From Planctomycetaceae bacterium (GTDB lineage: Bacteria > Planctomycetota > Planctomycetia > Pirellulales > Pirellulaceae), in NCBI GenBank assembly GCA_005773145.1, contig SXHS01000164.1, positions 1 through 6,113 of the forward strand: 6,113 nt of DNA. The letters run 5' to 3'. Both the position numbers and the translations under genes were made by a program. Below, one piece after another: positions 1 to 5,305 of the stretch; position 1 is the stretch's first letter, and each line of letters begins with the position of its first letter. Below the pieces are notes generated by a model that saw nothing but the letters and a program-made list of their open reading frames with translations, did not search any database and was not told the origin of the DNA.

Positions 1-453
1 CGGCACGACAATGTCTGCCGTTGTGCGCGGTGGACTTGTCGATTCCAAAATCACCAGATTGCCGGGACGCACATGCGGACGAATCGAAGCGCAGGCATCT
101 CGGATGTAGGACAGATCAGGGCTGCGATCCTCGCGAATGGGCGTCGGTACGCACAAAATAAAAATGTCGGCCGGCTCTGGGGCAGTGGCTGCGCGTAACT
201 GGCCACTATTCACGGCGGAGCGCACCAGGATATCCAAATCGGGTTCGACGATGTGGATTTTGCCTTGGTTGATTAATTCGACCACGTCGGGACGGATATC
301 GATGCCGAGAACGGGGAAACCCTTGTTGGCCAGAATACTGGCGGTTGGCAAGCCGATATAGCCAAGTCCCACCACGCAGACGCGTGTCTGGGATGGTTGC
401 AAGCCACCGGTTGCGGAATCTTGCGAGGAGAAATAGGAGTGCATTTGACTCAT
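1..453 (-). CDS. wecC: UDP-N-acetyl-D-mannosamine dehydrogenase (3' end outside window)
   Basis: NAD-dependent enzyme oxidising UDP-ManNAc at C6 in two steps to UDP-ManNAcA. The frame is open from the ATG at 453 to the left edge and gives the first 151 residues of a protein usually about 420 long. It shows VCVVGLGYIGLPTA (residues 25-38, Rossmann NAD loop), GIDIRP (50-55, D52 as the ribose-binding acid), INQGKIHIVEPDLD (61-74), FILCVPTPI (98-106) and LVILESTSPP (133-142). The IHIVEPDL stretch matches WecC better than UDP-glucose dehydrogenases. The catalytic Cys and the C-terminal UDP-binding domain lie outside the window. The start is chosen because ATGA overlaps the wecB stop and AAGG lies upstream. 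This gives an N-terminal tail about 19 residues longer than in E. coli WecC; a second ATG at codon 4 (444) or the TTG at codon 18 are alternatives. Position directly after wecB supports the call. Confidence 0.94.
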   Translation of the reverse strand, partial: MSQMHSYFSSQDSATGGLQPSQTRVCVVGLGYIGLPTASILANKGFPVLGIDIRPDVVELINQGKIHIVEPDLDILVRSAVNSGQLRAATAPEPADIFILCVPTPIREDRSPDLSYIRDACASIRPHVRPGNLVILESTSPPRTTADIVVP

Positions 454-1577
454 GATTGCCAGCCTTGTTGTAACATCAAATCCACGATACGTTTTGCCGC
501 GTGCCCATCGCCATACGGATTGGCGGAAATCTGGTGTCGCGCGTATTCTTCAGAATCTTGCAATAATGCCGTGGCGCGTGCCACGATACGGTTTGAGTCC
601 GTGCCGACCAATTCCACCGCGCCCGCCTCAACCGCCTCGGGGCGTTCCGTCGTTTCCCGCATTACCAAGAGCGGCTTGCGTAAGCTGGGCGCTTCTTCCT
701 GAACGCCTCCGGAATCACTCAGCAGGACCGTGCAACGGTCCATCAGCCATACAAATTCCGGATAGGGAACTGGCGGCACCAAGCGAACATTGGGCGTATC
801 GCCCAACAATTGCCGTACGGGGGCCTGCACATTGGGGTTGAGATGAACCGGATAGAGAAACGCCACGTCGGGAAATCGCTGCGCCAATTGATTGATGGCC
901 CGGCAGATCTGGCGAAAAGGCTCGCCAAAACTCTCCCGTCGGTGCCCGGTAATCAGCACCATCCGGCGATCCTCGATCCAGGCATGTTGCTGCTGCCAAT
1001 GCGCGTGGCGTGCGCGCTCGCGTTGGACGGTCCACAGCAATGCGTCGATAACGGTGTTGCCGGTCACATGAACGGTGTCGGGTGGGTAGCCCTCCTGTAA
1101 CAGATTATCCGCCGACCGCGTCGTTGGCGCGCAATGGAGGGCGGTCATGATGCTGGCCACGCGGCGGTTCATCTCCTCGGGCCAAGGGGCATTCAAATTG
1201 CCCGTTCGTAAACCGGCCTCCACGTGGATCACCGGGAGACGACGGTAAAACGCGGCCAACGATGCCGCCAAGACCGTAGTCGTGTCCCCTTGCACGACGA
1301 CGCAATCGGGGGATTGTGTTGCCATTACTTCGTCTAGCGCCTCGATGCACCGGGCCGTCAGCTGTGGCAAGGTCTGATCGGGCCGCATGAGATCCAGATC
1401 CACGTCGGCTGCGATCTCAAAATAGGAAGTGACTTGGCGCAGCATCTCGCGATGCTGACCGGTGAGGCAAACCAACGCCTGGATCTCACCAGGGCGGCGC
1501 TGGCACTCATGCACCAACGGGGCCATCTTGATCGCTTCGGGGCGGGTACCAAAGACAAAAAGAGCTCGTAATGTCAT
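450..1577 (-). CDS. wecB: UDP-N-acetylglucosamine 2-epimerase, non-hydrolysing
   Basis: Reversibly converts UDP-GlcNAc to UDP-ManNAc in the cytoplasm, the first step toward UDP-ManNAcA. The 375 residues match the length of E. coli WecB (376) and the motifs run in order: FGTRPEAIKMAP (residues 9-20), GQHREML (40-46), QGDTTT (96-101, D98), HVEAGLRTG (118-126, E120), PWPEEMNR (131-138, E134), TGNTVIDALLW (172-182), GHRRESFG (211-218, H212), YPVHLNPNV (242-250), DSGGVQEEAPSLRKP (288-302), ETTERPEAV (308-316) and NPYGDG (353-358). These cover the known catalytic Asp, Glu and His positions, and no key residue is missing. The start codon overlaps the preceding acetyltransferase stop and the stop overlaps the wecC start, both as ATGA. 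Only a weak ribosome site is seen, consistent with coupling. Directly followed by wecC, as expected for joint supply of ManNAcA. Confidence 0.97.
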   Translation of the reverse strand: MTLRALFVFGTRPEAIKMAPLVHECQRRPGEIQALVCLTGQHREMLRQVTSYFEIAADVDLDLMRPDQTLPQLTARCIEALDEVMATQSPDCVVVQGDTTTVLAASLAAFYRRLPVIHVEAGLRTGNLNAPWPEEMNRRVASIMTALHCAPTTRSADNLLQEGYPPDTVHVTGNTVIDALLWTVQRERARHAHWQQQHAWIEDRRMVLITGHRRESFGEPFRQICRAINQLAQRFPDVAFLYPVHLNPNVQAPVRQLLGDTPNVRLVPPVPYPEFVWLMDRCTVLLSDSGGVQEEAPSLRKPLLVMRETTERPEAVEAGAVELVGTDSNRIVARATALLQDSEEYARHQISANPYGDGHAAKRIVDLMLQQGWQS

Positions 1578-2218
1578 CCGCGTCTCATGATTCTGGTGTG
1601 TTTGCCTGGTACGCCGAAGACCAAACTGCCCGCCGGCACGTCTTGGGTGACGACCGAGTTGGCGCTGACCTTGGAATGACGACCGACATGGCGCTCCGGG
1701 GTAACCGTTGAATGGGTGCTCAGCAAGACCTCGTCTTCGACCACGGCGAAGCCGTTGAGCGTGGCGTAGGGTGCCAACAGGGAATACTTACCAACGCCCG
1801 CATCATGCCCTACCGACGCGTAATTGCTCAGGTGAACGAAATCGGCCAAGTGTGCACGATTTGAGATCAGGGCGAAGGGGTACACGACGGCCCCTTGGCC
1901 AACTTGGGCCGATTTGGCGATACAGGCCGATGGGTGAAGCCAGGTGAGAAATTTTGCCCCTTTTGATAGCAAGGATTCCACAATGCGGCGACGCGCCTCG
2001 ATGTCGCCGATGGCTAACAAAAACCGCTCATCGGCCTGCGGCTGATAACGCTCCGGATGGTCCAAGACGGTCCCCACGTCTGGGTGTCCTTGCAACTCGG
2101 TCGCATCTCGCGCCAGAAATCCCTTGAAGGTATAGTCCGCAGGCTGCAGGGCGCACCACAACATTTCATACAGTTCACGACCAAAGCCGCCTGCACCAAT
2201 GATGATAATCTTCTGCAT
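1574..2218 (-). CDS. PglD/NeuD-type sugar O/N-acetyltransferase
   Basis: A 214-residue acyltransferase of usual family length. The N-terminal Rossmann-like domain starts KIIIIGAGGFGRELYEML (residues 3-20), a nucleotide-sugar-binding glycine loop. LHPSACIAKSA (94-104) opens the left-handed beta-helix of hexapeptide repeats. The catalytic-type histidine is in SVGHDAGVG (135-143, H138 followed by D139), and the protein ends with FGVPGKHTRIM. It would move an acetyl group from acetyl-CoA to an amino or hydroxyl group of a UDP-sugar in the cytoplasm. Unlike the upstream gene it has no carrier domain. The ATG at 2218 is chosen because the frame has no other start before an upstream stop; AGGTG lies 4 bases before it. 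A 90-bp gap precedes it, and its stop overlaps the wecB start as ATGA. The acceptor sugar and N- versus O-specificity are unresolved. Confidence 0.93.
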   Translation of the reverse strand: MQKIIIIGAGGFGRELYEMLWCALQPADYTFKGFLARDATELQGHPDVGTVLDHPERYQPQADERFLLAIGDIEARRRIVESLLSKGAKFLTWLHPSACIAKSAQVGQGAVVYPFALISNRAHLADFVHLSNYASVGHDAGVGKYSLLAPYATLNGFAVVEDEVLLSTHSTVTPERHVGRHSKVSANSVVTQDVPAGSLVFGVPGKHTRIMRRG

Positions 2219-2283
2219 GCAGCACCTACCGCATCGTCGTGGTCTTCAGGCTCATCGTGGTAGAAACCTTCACTGCACACACC

Positions 2284-2312
2284 ATCGTACATGGCGCCCT
2301 GATGTGTTTCAA
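2284..2312 (-). promoter_or_regulatory. Candidate sigma70-like promoter for the acetyltransferase-wecB-wecC part
   Basis: On the sense strand TTGAAA (2312-2307; 5 of 6 matches to TTGACA) is separated by exactly 17 bases from TACGAT (2289-2284; 4 of 6 matches to TATAAT). It lies at the start of the 90-bp gap, partly over the stop codon of the preceding gene. It would give a leader of roughly 60 bases before the ATG at 2218. The match is imperfect and the organism's sigma preferences are unknown, so this is only a candidate internal promoter. Confidence 0.3.
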
Positions 2313-3235
2313 TCATGCGGCGTTCGCGCCGCATATTGCTCGTACAACTTCACCATTTCCCCAAAGGTCGGGACAGGAGCCGCCCCTTCACGGAACGGGT
2401 CGATTCCCAGCTCTTCTTCCAAGGCCACGACCATCACTGCTAGATCCAGCGAATCCAACTGCAGGGATCCCGTGAAGGTATCATGCTCTGTTAAGGGACG
2501 CACTGGCCGTCCTGATTCCGCCCACACACGTTGAATGACGGTTTCCGCCGTTCGCCGAATGCGATCATCTTTCAGCTGATCTCGTTCCTTTGGATCCCGC
2601 GGGTACTCCAGCGACTTCAACACACGCGCCGGACACCCCACCACCACCACGCCATCGGGGACATGCCGATTCACCGTGGCCCCCGCCCCCACGATCGACC
2701 AACGTCCCACCTGGATATTCTCCAGGATCACCGAGTTCGCGCCGATGAAAGCGCCCTCGTGAACCATGACGTTCCCACAGAGATTGGCGCCGGGCGCCAC
2801 CTGAACAAAGTCCTCCAGTACGCAATTATGATCTACCGTGGCACCCGTATTGACGATTCCATGGGCACCGACGCGGCATTCGGGCTGTATAACCGATCCG
2901 GCGAATACAACCGTTCCCGGTCCCAGGTGGACCGACGGGTCCACATAGGCGTGGGGATGGACGACGGTCCCCCAGTCCAGCTTGAGCCGCTCGGCCACAT
3001 TCCGGCGGGCAAACGCATCGCCAATGCCTATTATGACCTCGCAGCCGGCATGATGCGTGGAAATTGCCTCCACGGGGCCCAAAATCGGCGAGTCAAATAG
3101 TGATTGGCCCCATTTTCGGGAATCGTCGTCGTAAACGGCAGCCACGAATCGTCCCGCCGCTCGGCATGCGCTGATCACCACTCGCGCTTGACCGCCACTA
3201 CCGATGACCACAATTTCAGAAGATCGCGAATTCAT
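2309..3235 (-). CDS. PglD/NeuD-type sugar N-acyltransferase fused to an acyl-carrier-protein-like domain
   Basis: Three parts are visible in 308 residues. The first is an N-terminal Rossmann-like UDP-sugar-binding domain with VIGSGGQA (residues 10-17). The second is a left-handed beta-helix of hexapeptide repeats, about 90-205, with VDHNCVLED (134-142; H136 aligns with the catalytic His of PglD) and ending VVVGCPARVLKSL. PglD/NeuD family proteins normally stop there at about 200-220 residues. The third is an extra ~95 residues: a charged linker, then an ACP-like helical domain (about 222-303) with LDSLDLAVMVVALEEELGI (260-278) and a closing PTFGEMVKLYEQY. Ser262 in the D-S-L motif is the expected 4'-phosphopantetheine site. 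The likely role is N-acylation of an amino group on a UDP-linked sugar. I infer that the acyl group may be presented in cis by the carrier domain. The gene is set off by gaps on both sides and has its own good ribosome site. Confidence 0.9.
   Translation of the reverse strand: MNSRSSEIVVIGSGGQARVVISACRAAGRFVAAVYDDDSRKWGQSLFDSPILGPVEAISTHHAGCEVIIGIGDAFARRNVAERLKLDWGTVVHPHAYVDPSVHLGPGTVVFAGSVIQPECRVGAHGIVNTGATVDHNCVLEDFVQVAPGANLCGNVMVHEGAFIGANSVILENIQVGRWSIVGAGATVNRHVPDGVVVVGCPARVLKSLEYPRDPKERDQLKDDRIRRTAETVIQRVWAESGRPVRPLTEHDTFTGSLQLDSLDLAVMVVALEEELGIDPFREGAAPVPTFGEMVKLYEQYAARTPHD
2315..2334. repeat. Perfect 8-bp inverted repeat at the 3' end of the acyltransferase-ACP gene
   Basis: Arms ATGCGGCG (2315-2322) and CGCCGCAT (2327-2334) pair perfectly around a 4-base loop (TTCG on the plus strand, CGAA in the transcript). 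The repeat lies in the last codons of the gene, and the stop codon (2309-2311) comes 3 bases after it in the sense direction. No U-rich run follows, so it does not look like an intrinsic terminator. A stable GC-rich hairpin here could slow ribosomes, protect the upstream message, or mark a segment boundary. Confidence 0.55.
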
Positions 3236-3243
3236 ACCATAAA

Positions 3244-3249
3244 TCCCTT
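3244..3249 (-). promoter_or_regulatory. Ribosome binding site of the acyltransferase-ACP gene
   Basis: The sense strand reads AAGGGA, 8 bases before the ATG at 3235. This is the clearest Shine-Dalgarno in the window and it decides the start. The ATG five bases upstream (3240) is in another frame and runs into TGA after one codon. An independent ribosome site fits this gene's position after a 94-bp gap, where coupling by stop-start overlap is not available. Confidence 0.6.
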
Positions 3250-3305
3250 GAACCCCACTCGATGGCCAGCAGTATGAAGCAAGAGCCGCCGTCTCGCCAT
3301 GGGGT

Positions 3306-3322
3306 CATGCGCGGTGCGCATG
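3306..3322. repeat. Perfect inverted repeat just downstream of the sugar-phosphate transferase stop
   Basis: Arms CATGCGC (3306-3312) and GCGCATG (3316-3322) are perfectly complementary around a 3-base loop. In the transcript the hairpin begins about 7 bases after the transferase stop codon. No U-rich run follows (the next bases in the sense strand are ACCCCATGG), so it is not a standard intrinsic terminator. It may protect a 3' end or mark a processing site. A 7-bp stem can arise by chance in a 6-kb GC-rich sequence; its position is the main argument. Confidence 0.45.
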
Positions 3323-3329
3323 CAGGCTC

Positions 3330-4043
3330 TCACCCCGGCTCGCCCGTCGATGCCGGATGTTCCGGGGAGTCGTCTGGGCGGCCTGCGTTCTGGGGTCCTG
3401 TCAATCTTGGTGCGGAGCCCATGAATTTGGGCATGGTGGCATGCCCTTGGGCGCTCACATCCTTACTGCGCAGCACCTTATTCACGGTCAACAGTAAGAT
3501 TTTGAGGTCCAATGAACCGCTCACGTGATCGACATACCAGACGTCCAACTCAAAACGCTCTTCCCAAGACAACGTGTTCCGCCCATTGACTTGAGCCCAT
3601 CCGGTTACGCCGGGAACGACGTCATGGCGCCGATTTTGCTCAGGCGAATAGCGAACCAGATATTCGACCAACAGGGGTCGCGGCCCAACGAGACTCATCG
3701 TCCCCTCAAGGACGTTCCAAAATTGGGGCAATTCGTCGAGGCTCAAGCGGCGCAACCAACTTCCCAATCGTGTCAAGCGCTGGTCGTCTGGCAGCAACTG
3801 GCCCGCCGAATCACGCGCCTCGGACATCGTGCGGAACTTGCATACGAAAATCGTGGCACCGTTGCGTCCTGACCGGGCTTGGCGAAAGAAAATGGGGCGT
3901 CCCATGCGAAGATAGATCGCAACGGCGACCGTGGCCACGACCGGCGACAAGAGCACGCAGGCAGGTATCGTCAGGCTCAGGTCCAGTAGTCGCTTGCCCC
4001 AGCTTTGATACCAACTTCGGTGCCTTGCGGTGCAACGTGTCAT
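3330..4043 (-). CDS. Undecaprenyl-phosphate sugar-1-phosphate transferase (PglC/WcaJ catalytic type)
   Basis: Predicted to start glycan assembly by moving a sugar-1-phosphate from a UDP-sugar to undecaprenyl phosphate at the inner membrane. The 237-residue protein is the short monotopic type and lacks the extra N-terminal membrane and nucleotide-binding-like regions of WbaP/WcaJ. It shows KRLLDL (residues 17-22), a re-entrant-type hydrophobic helix with a central proline (about 19-46, P27), and FFRQARSGRNG (52-62). The catalytic Asp-Glu pair is in LSLDELPQFWNVL (D103, E104), followed by LVGPRPLL (118-125) and PGVTGWAQVNGRN (144-156). The family core ends near GHATMPKFMG (200-209), and the last 28 residues form a Pro/Gly-rich, probably disordered tail. 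PglC of Campylobacter uses UDP-diNAcBac. A nearby PglD-like gene makes an N-acylated amino sugar plausible here, but GlcNAc or other HexNAc donors are equally possible. Its start overlaps the preceding stop as ATGA. Confidence 0.94.
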   Translation of the reverse strand: MTRCTARHRSWYQSWGKRLLDLSLTIPACVLLSPVVATVAVAIYLRMGRPIFFRQARSGRNGATIFVCKFRTMSEARDSAGQLLPDDQRLTRLGSWLRRLSLDELPQFWNVLEGTMSLVGPRPLLVEYLVRYSPEQNRRHDVVPGVTGWAQVNGRNTLSWEERFELDVWYVDHVSGSLDLKILLLTVNKVLRSKDVSAQGHATMPKFMGSAPRLTGPQNAGRPDDSPEHPASTGEPG

Positions 4044-5305
4044 GGCTGCATCTCTGCCGGCGATTCAGGCGCGGGCCCTTGACCCGCATCATGTGCGACT
4101 TGACACACCAGATGCTCAAATTGCACCGCCTGATCACGTCGATCGAAATGCGTCTCAACATACTGGCGTGCTGAGCGTCCCATGCTGTGCGCCATTTCGG
4201 GATCCGACTTTAATTGCAGAATGGCATCCGCCAACGCGCGCGGATTCCCAGGTGGCACAAAGACTCCGCCGTGGGCCGCCTCCACCACTTCGCGAATCAC
4301 ACCATCAATCGCCAGGACCGTGGGACGCCCCGCTGCCATGTAGTCGAAAACTTTGTTGGGATATGTGGTGCTAAACATGGGAATGTTCTGGAGAATTGCC
4401 AGGCATGCATCGGACGCTGCCAGCACCTCTCCCATGCGCGATTTGGGGAACACACCAGCGAACGTCATATTCTGCAGCCCCAATTCGCGGACCCGCTGCT
4501 CCAACTTGGGGCGCTCCTTGCCATCCCCCACCATCAGGATGTGGATATCGGGCAGATCGCGCAGTAAGTCGGCCGCCTGGATCACGGTCGGGATATCGTT
4601 GGCCAAGCCGAGCGCCCCGGCATAGGTGACCACGAAATGTTCGGTCAGGCCAAGTTCTTGTCGCAGGATCGCGCCACGATCGTCCGGCTGAAACATGCGC
4701 ACATCGGTACCATTGGGAATGACGGTGATTCGCTTGGCCGCCACGCCTCGACCGACCAGGTAATCGCGAAACGCTGGCGAATTGACCAAGAGGTGTGCCG
4801 CGCGGCGGTAGAGAAAGGCCTCTGCCCAACGGGCAATGCGGATCAGCAGGGGATTCTTCAACACACCCATGTCGATCGCAAACTCTGGCCAGAGATCTCG
4901 GATTTCCAGCAGCAACGGACGTCGACGAAGGGCCGCCACCAGCCACGCAGAAAACAACTGAAAAATGGGTGGGGAGGTTCCCATCACCACGTCCACCGGC
5001 CCAGCCCGCAGACCGGCGTAGACGGAACTGAACATGAAGCTCAAGAAAGAGACGATGCGCCAGAGAAAACTCCGGTGCAGCGCAGGGTAGACATAGGCCC
5101 GTAGAATGCGCACACCTTCCAATTGTTGCACGGCATACGGAGCCCAAGTATCGACAAATCGTTGGCCTGTCAGATAGTTCACGTTGCCGGCCACGATCGT
5201 TACCGCATGTCCCGCCCGCACCAGGTTGGACGAAAGTTCAAAATGTCGCGTGCCCCCCGCGTGGTGCGGGTCAACAAAGCTTTGATGAATTAACAATAGA
5301 TTCAT
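4040..5305 (-). CDS. Family 4 glycosyltransferase, WbuB-like
   Basis: A complete 421-residue GT-B glycosyltransferase, normal in length for WbuB-like enzymes. The N-terminal acceptor domain begins MNLLLIHQSF and carries AGGTRHFELS (residues 16-25), the family's usual first-loop glycine motif. A hydrophobic stretch follows at about 81-97. Then come DVVMGTSPPIF (105-115) and LEIRDLWPEFA (133-143), a strong signature of this subgroup. The C-terminal donor domain has VIPNGTD (195-201), YAGALGLANDI (228-238), MVGDGKER (258-265) and YPNKVFDYMAAGRP (315-328). Start ATG overlaps the preceding stop as ATGA, and its own stop overlaps the next start the same way. It is a tandem relative of the upstream glycosyltransferase, so the two probably add successive sugars. 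No good Shine-Dalgarno is seen, which fits translational coupling. The specific sugar is unknown. Confidence 0.95.
   Translation of the reverse strand: MNLLLIHQSFVDPHHAGGTRHFELSSNLVRAGHAVTIVAGNVNYLTGQRFVDTWAPYAVQQLEGVRILRAYVYPALHRSFLWRIVSFLSFMFSSVYAGLRAGPVDVVMGTSPPIFQLFSAWLVAALRRRPLLLEIRDLWPEFAIDMGVLKNPLLIRIARWAEAFLYRRAAHLLVNSPAFRDYLVGRGVAAKRITVIPNGTDVRMFQPDDRGAILRQELGLTEHFVVTYAGALGLANDIPTVIQAADLLRDLPDIHILMVGDGKERPKLEQRVRELGLQNMTFAGVFPKSRMGEVLAASDACLAILQNIPMFSTTYPNKVFDYMAAGRPTVLAIDGVIREVVEAAHGGVFVPPGNPRALADAILQLKSDPEMAHSMGRSARQYVETHFDRRDQAVQFEHLVCQVAHDAGQGPAPESPAEMQP

Noticed and set aside
2014..2334. A 106-codon minus-strand frame crossing the 90-bp gap, with an acidic, His-rich stretch, as a possible small gene
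   Set aside because: Two thirds of it lies out of frame inside the clearly conserved acetyltransferase, no ribosome site precedes it, and the translation resembles no family. It is best read as a shadow frame.
2309..2334. Hairpin at the end of the fusion gene as a rho-independent terminator
   Set aside because: No U-rich run follows in the sense direction, and the downstream genes belong to the same pathway and orientation.
2531..3100. A 189-codon plus-strand frame opposite the acyltransferase-ACP gene
   Set aside because: It is antisense to a gene with strong family motifs, its translation has no recognisable domain, and long antisense frames are common in GC-rich coding DNA.
3236..3329. 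A promoter in the 94-bp gap before the acyltransferase-ACP gene
   Set aside because: I found no pair of -35 and -10 hexamers with good matches and 16-18 base spacing. Only the hairpin and the ribosome site are supported.
4371..5147. A 258-codon minus-strand frame inside the second glycosyltransferase
   Set aside because: It is a shifted frame of the real gene. The translation is low-complexity in Arg, Gly and Pro with no family motif, while the other frame has all WbuB-type motifs.
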